A program made the translations under genes and the position numbers. A stretch of 7,727 bases of DNA from Bacteroidales bacterium (GTDB lineage Bacteria; Bacteroidota; Bacteroidia; Bacteroidales; F082), in NCBI GenBank assembly GCA_016281295.1, contig JAEEII010000229.1:1-7727 (forward strand). The letters run 5' to 3'. Below are positions 1 to 5,645 of this stretch, in pieces; position 1 is the first letter of the stretch; the number at the start of each line of letters is the position of its first letter. Below the pieces are notes generated by a model. It did not search any database. It was not told the DNA's origin and was given only the letters and a program-made list of their open reading frames with translations.

Positions 1-22
1 AACAGAAACCGGTCAAAGAAAG

Positions 23-110
23 GTTCCTCTACTTTGCATAATCTGACTTGTGTTCAAACCGCTCGCGGTTTTAACACTAGGCCGCTATCATTTTGTAATA
101 GTAGAGGAAC
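23..110. repeat. 11-bp inverted repeat enclosing a hairpin
   Basis: GTTCCTCTACT at 23-33 is the exact reverse complement of AGTAGAGGAAC at 100-110. Between them, 51-76 forms a second hairpin: TGTT/AACA outside and AAACCG/CGGTTT inside, with a 4-base CTCG loop and one mismatch. The nested arrangement looks like a folded RNA or a recombination/transposition end. The inner hairpin ends in TTTT, so it could also act as a weak terminator. The GTT...AAC polarity is opposite to that of integron attC sites. Confidence 0.55.
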
Positions 111-186
111 TTAGGATGGCGGTCGCTCAACGAGATGTGATAAGCCGGGTGTTGGCCTCCCCTGTGGGGCTGGGGGCAGATAGATT

Positions 187-212
187 GCGGCAGTGCGCGT
201 GCGCTCTGCCGC
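187..212. repeat. Long GC-rich hairpin
   Basis: GCGGCAG (187-193) pairs with CTGCCGC (206-212), and GCGC (195-198) pairs with GCGC (201-204). A single T-T mismatch lies between the two stem parts, and the tip has only two unpaired bases. This gives an 11-bp stem, too regular for chance. It is not followed by a clear T-run, so a terminator role is not supported. Confidence 0.6.
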
Positions 213-231
213 TCCTTCTTACCCTTTATGT

Positions 232-257
232 GGGAACGCTTCTTTAGAAGGGTTCCC
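232..257. repeat. Second long hairpin of the same design
   Basis: GGGAAC (232-237) pairs with GTTCCC (252-257) and CTTCT (239-243) with AGAAG (246-250), with one G-G mismatch and a two-base tip. The design matches the hairpin at 187-212, with 11 paired bases and one central mismatch, and it starts 19 bases after that one ends. Confidence 0.6.
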
Positions 258-364
258 TGGCCGACAGTGACCGAATGGTTGTGGAGGCTATCGCCCAAGC
301 CGGAACAATCATTCGGGCACACCGTATTCATGCCCGCGCCACCCAAGCCAATGGGCCGAAGTGA
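248..364 (+). pseudogene. Possible gene remnant, 38-codon open stretch
   Basis: After an in-frame TAG at 245-247, one frame stays open for 38 codons to a TGA at 362-364. It reads like ordinary protein sequence, with ADSDRMVVEAIAQAG followed by TIIRAHRIHARA and a C-terminal end in NGPK. In the second copy of the nearby direct repeat the corresponding frame ends in KPNGPE before a TGA at the same aligned position. This suggests that the direct repeat begins within the 3' end of a formerly conserved gene. There is no start codon with a plausible leader, and I do not recognise the family. Confidence 0.25.
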
Positions 365-419
365 GTGCCCACAACGCAGGCCCCGGCAGACAAGTGGCAA
401 GGCACCGGACGGTTTCATC
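345..419 (+). repeat. Direct repeat, left copy
   Basis: This copy aligns with 2408-2484 at high identity. The core GTGAGTGCCC is followed one base apart by ACAACGCAGGCCCCGGCAGA, and both copies end in ACGGTTTCATC. A one-base indel after GTGAGTGCCC and scattered substitutions put the copies in different reading frames, so the repeat is not preserved as protein. The two copies lie in the same orientation and bracket the metallopeptidase/PIN pair. It resembles a conserved 3'-flanking segment of a mobile gene, but I cannot name the element. Confidence 0.8.
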
Positions 420-566
420 CCCAAACACAATATGTAGTCACCCCACGCTCATGAATACAATCTTTGAAAGACAACTCATTCCTCCAGAACAAACAAAATA
501 AGTAAGAAGAAGTGATTTTTAAAGATTCTCCTCCAATTGTTCGAAGAGATTATGTATTTTTGTGAA

Positions 567-1727
567 ATGAATGTTGAGATTAACATAGACAGACTTCGTT
601 ACCTTCTGTCCCTCTATGGAATGGAAGAGGTTGAATTATTGTCGTACCTCAACAAAGACCGGAAGCGGAAGTTCACATCTCTTCAAGTCTTTTCCTCTCC
701 CATTGATTTCAATATCTTGAAGAAGATAGACGCACTTTTCGGGAAAGGGTATCCTTTCTATATTGACCCTTCCCCCATTGCTGCTACCAAAAACATGAGC
801 GTTTTCTTCCGAAAAAAGAATCTGGGAGATGATCTGAATTTTACGGCTAAAAAAGTCGTAAGTGATTACGAGTCGTTAAAGAACTACCTCGCCTCGCTCG
901 ACACCCTGTCAAACATCACCACTAAAATCACCATTCCGCGTTGCACACAGCGCACATCTCCCAGAGCGGCGGCTGATATGGTTCGCGCCATGATCTACCC
1001 AAAGCAAAAAAGCAAGACAGACCGGGACTTCCTCAAGGCACTTATTGGCAACCTTGCCGATGTCGGGGTCCTCGTATTTGAGTATCTGGAGTCGGCAAAC
1101 AAGTCGGAAAAAGCCAATATCGATGGCTTCTTTCTTAGGCCAAACTTTATTGTCCTCAAACGATATAGTTATTACCGAAGAGAGATTTTCACCCTTCTTC
1201 ATGAAGTGGGTCATTGCATTCTGAATGTCGAAGAGGTTGAGTCTCACAATGTTTTGTCCTTGGACTACTCAAAAATGTCCTCCATTGAACGCTGGTGTAA
1301 TGACTTTGCCTACTACTTCCTTGTTGGACAGTATGCAGACACAATTTCAGGCATCATCCGAGCAGACGGCACAAATGATTATCATTTCCCGCTCATAGAA
1401 GACCTTTCCCGGAAGTGCTTCATCAGCAAAAGAGCTCTTTTCACGCGTTTGTTTTACTGTGGAAAAATGACGCAAACGGACTATCAAAACGTAGTCTACG
1501 ACTTAAATCAGCGTGCTGAACAGTTCAAAGAGCATCAGAAAGAGACATTGAAAGCGAACGAAGAAGATGGACGCAAACAGACGATTTCTGCTCCTCAACC
1601 TATCTATTCGCCCAATTTCTTGCGTACACTGTCTATTGCCCTTAACGACGGTATGGTACGTCCGGCAGATTTATATCGGATGAAGATTCCGGCAAAGGTT
1701 GTGGAGGGCCTTCCTAGATGGTTGTAG
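567..1727 (+). CDS. ImmA/IrrE-family zinc metallopeptidase
   Basis: The protein is a 386-residue cytoplasmic protein of the ImmA/IrrE (DUF955/COG2856) class. The zinc-binding HEVGH motif is at residues 212-216, in the context FTLLHEVGHCILN. A probable third ligand, E241, sits in IERWCNDFAYYFL, which matches the usual E-x(4/5)-FA helix. About 110 mainly helical residues precede the peptidase domain; they occupy the place of the DNA-binding region in related proteins, but I see no clear HTH. The C-terminal 100 residues are helical and charged. Family members cleave repressors or antitoxins. The downstream PIN-like gene overlaps by 10 bp, indicating coupled translation and a toxin-antitoxin-like pair. 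I chose ATG 567; ATG 552, with GAAGAG 3 bases upstream, and TTG 537 are in-frame alternatives. No close promoter match was found. Confidence 0.85.
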   Translation: MNVEINIDRLRYLLSLYGMEEVELLSYLNKDRKRKFTSLQVFSSPIDFNILKKIDALFGKGYPFYIDPSPIAATKNMSVFFRKKNLGDDLNFTAKKVVSDYESLKNYLASLDTLSNITTKITIPRCTQRTSPRAAADMVRAMIYPKQKSKTDRDFLKALIGNLADVGVLVFEYLESANKSEKANIDGFFLRPNFIVLKRYSYYRREIFTLLHEVGHCILNVEEVESHNVLSLDYSKMSSIERWCNDFAYYFLVGQYADTISGIIRADGTNDYHFPLIEDLSRKCFISKRALFTRLFYCGKMTQTDYQNVVYDLNQRAEQFKEHQKETLKANEEDGRKQTISAPQPIYSPNFLRTLSIALNDGMVRPADLYRMKIPAKVVEGLPRWL

Positions 1728-2302
1728 TTGTTGACACATGCTCCCTCCACCGTCTGGTGGAATACTATCTCCCATTAGACAAGAAGGGTGTTTTGGTCCC
1801 CCTGTTCAAGAGTCTATTTGAGGGCCGCCAGATATTGATGACCGAGTTCGTTTATGAAGAATGTCAGCGGATGGCAAAAGGTGTCATCATAAAGAAACTT
1901 CCTTTTATGTCTTCTGCTGGATTCAAAAAGAATCTCATCAAGGCTGAGGCCATCCTGCCAAATCAGAAACTTCTTCGTATCGTTCTAGATCATTTTACCA
2001 TCAAGGCAAAATACAACTCTCTCAAACCAGAACAGCAAGAAACCCAGAAGTCAGCGTACCTGCAAAGTGGCGATTTTTCATTGATGTATTGTGCATATCA
2101 AAAGAAGAAGCGCCTGAATACGGGTTTATTTCCGGAAGATTTGAAGATATTAACTGACGAAAGCGGCACTGAGAACGGCAATAGTTGCTTCAAGAAAATC
2201 CCTACTTGTTGTGCGTTTCTTGGTGTGGATACCCTTAATATCAAGGACTATCTGGAGATTATTACCGATGGAAAGATTGAACTGATTATAGCTCAAGAAT
2301 AA
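1718..2302 (+). CDS. PIN-like nuclease, DUF4411 type
   Basis: The product is a 194-residue soluble protein resembling the PIN-like DUF4411 family, putative metal-dependent ribonucleases. The N-terminal strand carries the first acidic residue (MVVVVDTCSL, D6). An acidic helix follows (TEFVYEECQRM, E43/E47/E48). D119 lies in LQSGDFSLMY, and the fourth acidic position is in KILTDES (D147/E148). The C-terminal section, with KIP at 160-162 and FLGVDTLNIKDYL after it, resembles the DUF4411 ending in which a conserved IP precedes a final strand. The start codon lies 10 bp inside the metallopeptidase gene, so the two are probably translationally coupled. In such pairs the PIN-like protein is the likely toxin and the ImmA-like protein the regulator. 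This role is inferred from the family. All expected acidic residues are present, so the gene looks intact. Confidence 0.75.
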   Translation: MVVVVDTCSLHRLVEYYLPLDKKGVLVPLFKSLFEGRQILMTEFVYEECQRMAKGVIIKKLPFMSSAGFKKNLIKAEAILPNQKLLRIVLDHFTIKAKYNSLKPEQQETQKSAYLQSGDFSLMYCAYQKKKRLNTGLFPEDLKILTDESGTENGNSCFKKIPTCCAFLGVDTLNIKDYLEIITDGKIELIIAQE

Positions 2303-2407
2303 ACCATTATCTACTGTCCATTTCCTGTAGCACTGTTTCCGGGGCAACCTCTTGCGAAAAAGACTGCCCATCTTTCGGCACTACGATTATAGTGGTACCC
2401 TACCATC

Positions 2408-2484
2408 AAACCAAATGGGCCGGAGTGAGTGCCCGACAACGCAGGCCCCGGCAGACAAGACGCAAGGCAACAGACGGTTTCATC
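2408..2484 (+). repeat. Direct repeat, right copy
   Basis: This is the partner of 345-419 in the same orientation, beginning about 105 bases after the PIN-like gene stop. The shared segment includes GTGAGTGCCC, then ACAACGCAGGCCCCGGCAGA, then ACGGTTTCATC. The bases between the PIN stop and this copy (2303-2407) do not resemble the corresponding bases left of the other copy, so homology is confined to the repeat itself. Confidence 0.8.
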
Positions 2485-2781
2485 TCCCATAATATTCATA
2501 CTGATAAAAGGAACTCTCCCCTATAGGAGATACAATAGCCCGTAGAGAGAGAGCCAAGAGGGATAAGACCCTGATATAGGATAGCGCTACCATAGCGCTG
2601 CAGCAGGAAAAAGACTGCCGCCCGCAAACTGCCGCGATCACTATCCGCATCACGAACAGCCAGACGACCGCCGTGCGGTCGTGCGCGAAGCGCTCGACCC
2701 GATGACAGGCGGAGCGCTGGCGCAGCCGGCGCGGAGCTCCGGCCGTAGGCCGGTATAGAACAAAGTGCCTTGCTGCCGGAG

Positions 2782-2829
2782 GGCGGTTTCTGTTTGGAGA
2801 GGGCTTTGCCCCGACAATCAGAAACCGCC
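2782..2829. repeat. 11-bp perfect hairpin with nested stem
   Basis: GGCGGTTTCTG (2782-2792) is the exact reverse complement of CAGAAACCGCC (2819-2829). Inside the 26-base loop a smaller GGGC/GCCC stem forms at 2801-2811. It is the clearest of the hairpins in this GC-rich cluster. Confidence 0.65.
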
Positions 2830-2897
2830 TGGAGGCGGCCCTGCCGCAGGCTGCCCGTCAGGGCTGTGTCCCTCAGGGACTCACAGGGGATAAAAGA

Positions 2898-2946
2898 TGT
2901 GGAAGGGCTTCGGGTGGGCCATGGACCAGCCCGAAGCGCTTCCACA
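2898..2946 (-). terminator. Long hairpin, possible terminator of the minus-strand HAD pseudogene
   Basis: TGTGGAAG-G-GCTTCGGG (2898-2914) pairs with CCCGAAGC-G-CTTCCACA (2930-2946), broken only by one mismatch. Read on the minus strand, the stem lies 32 bases after the stop of the HAD pseudogene and is followed by ATCTTTTATC, a modest T-rich tail. It could therefore act as an intrinsic terminator for that gene. It may equally be part of the hairpin cluster with another role. Confidence 0.4.
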
Positions 2947-2978
2947 CCGATAGTAAGCCTGACTTACCGAGGGAGAGA

Positions 2979-3445
2979 TTAATTTGAGGTGTTCAGTACG
3001 GCGACCACCTTTTCAATCATAGTATCTTGTAGACCATGATATGAATCTACTTGGATTAGGTGGTCAAGTTGATGTCTGTTGAATTCTTGGACTGGAAGAT
3101 CATCGATGATAAGATACGATTCGAACGGGCCACATTCTTTGATCCAGGCATCGATATTATCACCTCGGCGTTTACTGATTACAGGAACGATGTCGGTGAC
3201 AAAGTCGGGCAGATGCCGAGAATCCTACATACGCCTAATATCCTGATAGGTCATCAGGTCTTGCCACGATGATGTGACAACAATGTCGGCGTTTGTCCGT
3301 GTAACTATCTGGGATAGACACTCAACGCACTGCGGGTCAAAGAGAGCTCCAAATTCATCTTTTCAGGAAGCGAATTCTTTCCCATGATCAAGCTATGGTA
3401 GTCCGTAGCCATCACGCCATCGAAGTCCAAGAAGATAATCTTCAT
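2979..3445 (-). pseudogene. Broken HAD-superfamily gene (one frameshift, one stop)
   Basis: From ATG at 3445 the minus strand reads MKIIFLDFDGVMATDYHS, a textbook HAD motif I (D7, D9). At an A4 run (3360-3363) the frame is lost. Adding one A restores EKDEFGALFDP and then IVVTSSW (motif II, T58-S60), K92 as a possible motif III lysine, and YLIIDDLP (motif IV, D115/D116), ending at TAA 2979-2981. One TAG remains at 3225-3227 (codon 74, after RRM), where relatives usually have tryptophan. The 467-bp length plus one base is exactly 156 codons, giving a 155-residue protein. The layout resembles the small HAD domain of the Swiss Army Knife RNA-repair type (HAD_SAK). Two independent lesions indicate a dead gene. 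Confidence 0.85.
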
Positions 3446-3532
3446 TAACTAATATTATGCTGTTTTATACAAACACACACAAATAGTTTGATTTTTCTGC
3501 CGTCACAATCGGAATAATGAGTACTTTTATAA

Positions 3533-3540
3533 CAAAGATA
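3533..3540 (-). promoter_or_regulatory. Possible Bacteroidales -7 box for the HAD pseudogene
   Basis: On the minus strand this reads TATCTTTG, an exact match to the Bacteroides -7 consensus TAnnTTTG, about 88 bases upstream of the HAD start. No good TTTG -33 element lies at the expected distance, so support is weak. The whole 3446-3545 gap separates two divergent genes and should carry promoters for both. For the plus strand only TACTTTTA (3522-3529), a one-base mismatch, is visible. Confidence 0.25.
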
Positions 3541-3545
3541 TAATT

Positions 3546-4370
3546 ATGGATGGAATAGGAAAAGAAGAAATGAGCTACCGTCAGGGTTGTATCAACACCC
3601 CTGACGGAAATATTAATATCAATAGTCTGGTTTCTTACTATGAGAGTGAAGATCAAGCCAGTGCTATTCTCTCTGTCTGCAATAGCCATGAGACACTCCT
3701 GCAATTGATGGATAAGTTGAAAAGGGAGAGCGAGTTTATGATAAGTCCGATTGGTGATTATGATGTGCTATCTTCGATTTGCCAGGGTCTCCTTTTTGAG
3801 AACGATACGAATTCTAAGAGGGTGATGGCGGTGGCGCCTCTCCCGGCTGATGCTGATGCCGATGCGTCGTATGTAGAGGCGGCTACGGACAGCCTCCAGG
3901 GTTTTATCAGGGAACTCCTGCGGGCTGTCTTATCCAACGTCATTCTTGATAAGATGCCCGTCGTGGAGCTGGTAGACAAAGAGCGGGCGTTGTTTTATCT
4001 GGAGTTGCCCACGTGGTATAATGGAAACAGCGAAAGAGTTATCAAGCCGATTGATTGGTTCGATATTAGAAAAGTGTGGGAGAAGAGCAGAAGTTTTAGG
4101 TTTTCCCCGGCCTTATCTTCCGAGAGCTTGAATGGATTGGTCGAACGTCTGACTATTAATGCGGAAGAGTATATAAGCCGTCCAGCGAGGCGAGGTGTAC
4201 TTTGGATTGATGTCCCTGAGGAGTGTGATGATAATATGTCCGATATTCATGAGATTATCTGGCGATTTCGGGAACGTGGTTATATGATCCTTTTGGGAGT
4301 AAGAAGTATTACTGGGCAAAGGGATTTCAAGGCGATATTGTGTTTAATGGAGGGGGAAATATGGAAATGA
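3546..4370 (+). CDS. Uncharacterised protein A, first gene of a four-gene operon
   Basis: I do not recognise this 274-residue protein. There is no signal peptide or membrane segment, so it is probably cytoplasmic. The N-terminal half is mixed helix and strand. An acidic/alanine repeat (PADADADAS, near residue 100, encoded by near-identical GAT GCN units) may be a linker between two domains. The C-terminal half ends in a compact alpha/beta pattern: GVLWIDVPEECDD, a helix IHEIIWRFRERG, a strand YMILLGVR, then a final strand. No nuclease, kinase or NTPase motif is evident. It opens the plus-strand operon and overlaps the next gene by 10 bp, which implies stoichiometric co-expression. ATG 3570 (Met9), preceded by an AAGAAG stretch, is a plausible alternative start. 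Confidence 0.8.
   Translation: MDGIGKEEMSYRQGCINTPDGNININSLVSYYESEDQASAILSVCNSHETLLQLMDKLKRESEFMISPIGDYDVLSSICQGLLFENDTNSKRVMAVAPLPADADADASYVEAATDSLQGFIRELLRAVLSNVILDKMPVVELVDKERALFYLELPTWYNGNSERVIKPIDWFDIRKVWEKSRSFRFSPALSSESLNGLVERLTINAEEYISRPARRGVLWIDVPEECDDNMSDIHEIIWRFRERGYMILLGVRSITGQRDFKAILCLMEGEIWK
4349..4356 (+). promoter_or_regulatory. Strong Shine-Dalgarno before gene B
   Basis: GGAGGGGG lies inside the 3' end of gene A, 4 bases before ATG 4361 and 10 before ATG 4367. Such a purine-rich site is stronger than those of the other genes here and supports an internal start rather than the upstream ATG at 4340. Confidence 0.5.
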
Positions 4371-5038
4371 GTGAGAAATGGGCCATCATCAAACAGTGTA
4401 TCCAGGACGCCAATGAGCGTCAGGTGGATCAGTCGAAAATGGCCGAGTTTCTTAAGAATCAGTTTGATTTGATATTGGCCACTTTGGAAGGACTGGTTCA
4501 GGAAGGGATTGATCTGTCTGATAGAACGGTGGTTTCCAATCTGAAGGAGTTGGAACTTGCCCTTCACCAGATTCCGCAGCATCGAGTTTTCGCCTTTGAT
4601 GCATTGACTGTGATTGAGGAATTCGAGGAATATGTTGAAAGGTTTTATCATATTCTCTCGCTCCCCAAGCAGGATGCCGAAACCAGTTTCACTTGTTCTT
4701 GGATTGTGAAAAGACTTGATTTCCTGGCTGATACTATCACCAACGAGGATGAAGACGAAGAGATAGAGAAGGAGCTCGATACAAAGCAGTTATATAAGTT
4801 AACCACTTATCTTGGTATTTGCAAAACGCTTTGTGAGAACGGTAGCGCCATGATTAAGGCATACGTTGTAGGGTCTGCAGAGCATCTCGCACACGCATTA
4901 ACTTTGGTGGATCTGCCGCGTGAAGCCGAGCATTATTGGCAGTTCGTCATTTATCTTTTGTCTCAGGATAACTTGAGAATCACGCAGCGTGAAGGTCGCC
5001 TGATGGTTGCAAAAGACATTATTAATCATCTTGATTGA
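4361..5038 (+). CDS. Uncharacterised helical protein B
   Basis: The protein has 225 residues from ATG 4361 and is almost entirely predicted helix by eye, with no membrane segments and no recognised motif. An acidic run (NEDEDEEIEKELD, residues 128-140) divides it into two helical halves, suggesting a surface loop or linker. The helices carry regular leucine/isoleucine spacing, for example FDLILATLEGLVQEG, consistent with a helical bundle or a protein-interaction scaffold. The start overlaps gene A by 10 bp; ATG 4367 would give a 4-bp ATGA overlap instead. The stop is 8 bp before the next gene. Its place between A and the FGE-like protein suggests a structural or adaptor subunit of one complex, but this is inference from position only. 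Confidence 0.8.
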   Translation: MEMSEKWAIIKQCIQDANERQVDQSKMAEFLKNQFDLILATLEGLVQEGIDLSDRTVVSNLKELELALHQIPQHRVFAFDALTVIEEFEEYVERFYHILSLPKQDAETSFTCSWIVKRLDFLADTITNEDEDEEIEKELDTKQLYKLTTYLGICKTLCENGSAMIKAYVVGSAEHLAHALTLVDLPREAEHYWQFVIYLLSQDNLRITQREGRLMVAKDIINHLD

Positions 5039-5046
5039 GTTCTGCG

Positions 5047-5643
5047 ATGATAGACGAAAACGCACTTTTTGTTCTTGAACATAGGATATCTGTTGCCCAG
5101 GTTGCCAAGCGCCTGCTGAATCAGTGGATTGAAGTGCCGGAAGGTGAGGTTTCTCTTGGTGAAAGAGTCTTCCATGTCGGGGCCTTCAAAATCTCCAAGT
5201 CCCTTGTAACCGTATCTCAATGGAGTAAGGTAATGGGGCCAGAAAACCAGTTGTTACGGAGGCCTGTTACGGGCGTTTCATTTGTTGAGACCATCAGCTT
5301 TGTGACGCGTCTCAATATGTGCTGGGAAGAAGCCGGCCGGATCTCTATACCAACAGAAGCCCAACTTATGCTCGCCCGCCAGAAGGGAGTCATAGGTATC
5401 CATCACAGATGCTCGGAGATATGCTATACTCAGTATAGAGAGTTCAACGACATGGGAGACCATCATTTCATTGACAACATTCCTACGAATGAGCATTGCG
5501 GAGTGGTCATCAGGGGTATCAATGAGCGGGATTCCCTTCCGTGCGAATCGGGTATCGATTCCGTCGGATTTCGGCTCGTGCTTGTAGATTACGACAAAGA
5601 ATGGGATGTCAACGCCATATTGGCACAGTTTAATAACGTTTAA
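5047..5643 (+). CDS. Divergent FGE-sulfatase (SUMF1/EgtB-like) domain protein
   Basis: The product is a 198-residue protein with a shortened formylglycine-generating-enzyme-type fold. The hallmarks appear in order: FKISKSLVTVSQWSKVMG (residues 47-64, like the usual GKYEVTNAQYxxFM), RPVTGVSFVETISFVTRLN (72-90, like PVxxVSWxxAxxFCxWL), ISIPTEAQLMLARQKG (99-114, like RLPTEAEWEYAARGG) and a terminal SVGFRLVL (172-179, like GFRLV). The first ~40 residues lie outside the domain. The section between the PTEAQ motif and GFR is only ~60 residues, against well over 100 in typical members. The paired active-site cysteines of true FGEs are not visible, so sulfatase activation is unlikely; a binding or scaffold role as in C-type-lectin-like relatives is more plausible. 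TTG 5035 is a possible start; ATG 5047 is preferred. Confidence 0.75.
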   Translation: MIDENALFVLEHRISVAQVAKRLLNQWIEVPEGEVSLGERVFHVGAFKISKSLVTVSQWSKVMGPENQLLRRPVTGVSFVETISFVTRLNMCWEEAGRISIPTEAQLMLARQKGVIGIHHRCSEICYTQYREFNDMGDHHFIDNIPTNEHCGVVIRGINERDSLPCESGIDSVGFRLVLVDYDKEWDVNAILAQFNNV

Positions 5644-5645
5644 GT

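Larger units (their letters stand above)
1..344. other. Non-coding, hairpin-rich left flank
   Basis: No convincing complete gene is visible in this stretch. It contains a series of inverted repeats, listed separately at 23-110, 187-212 and 232-257, plus a smaller hairpin at 314-336 (CGGGCA pairing with TGCCCG across an 11-base loop). Open frames here are short and have low-complexity or cysteine-rich translations, so they look like by-products of GC-rich hairpins. The stretch could be a structured RNA, a mobile-element end or decayed element DNA; the sequence alone does not decide. The 420-566 interval after the nearby direct repeat is AT-richer and holds nothing I recognise beyond the presumed leader of the metallopeptidase gene. 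Confidence 0.5.
2500..2960. other. GC-rich hairpin cluster, possible mobile-element transfer region
   Basis: This stretch has no convincing gene but at least five strong inverted repeats: 2664-2682 (ACGACCGC/GCGGTCGT, 3-base loop), 2739-2753 (CCGGCC/GGCCGG, 3-base loop), 2782-2829, 2864-2886 (GTCCC/GGGAC with 3-base loop, extended by CTGT/ACAG) and 2898-2946. GC content is clearly higher than in the flanking genes. Two open frames cross it (2496-2945 minus and 2770-2982 plus), but both translate to arginine/proline/glycine-rich text without domain character. From memory, such clusters resemble the non-coding DNA around mobilisation genes and oriT of Bacteroides conjugative elements. No relaxase gene is present here, so this is tentative. 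A structured RNA is the alternative. Confidence 0.45.

Noticed and set aside
23..110. Integron attC site
   Set aside because: The inverted repeat has GTT on the left and AAC on the right, the reverse of attC polarity, and no integrase or cassette array is present.
77..430. 117-codon minus-strand open frame across the left hairpins and repeat
   Set aside because: The translation is rich in C, G, P, H and R, follows the hairpins, and its frame is not kept in the second repeat copy.
555..562. TATTTTTG as a Bacteroidales -7 box for the metallopeptidase gene
   Set aside because: It matches TAnnTTTG, but transcription would begin at or after the likely start codon and no TTTG lies at the -33 distance.
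2496..2945. 149-codon minus-strand and overlapping 2770-2982 plus-strand open frames
   Set aside because: Both arise from GC-rich inverted repeats and show arginine/proline/alanine-rich text without domain features.
3060..3272. 70-codon plus-strand frame
   Set aside because: It is the complement of the HAD pseudogene, whose minus-strand reading has clear motifs.
3360..3363. Phase-variable homopolymer switch in the HAD gene
   Set aside because: The run is only four bases and a separate in-frame TAG would keep the gene off even after slippage.
5047..5643. Genuine sulfatase-activating enzyme
   Set aside because: The active-site cysteine pair is not visible, the domain is too short, and no sulfatase gene is nearby.
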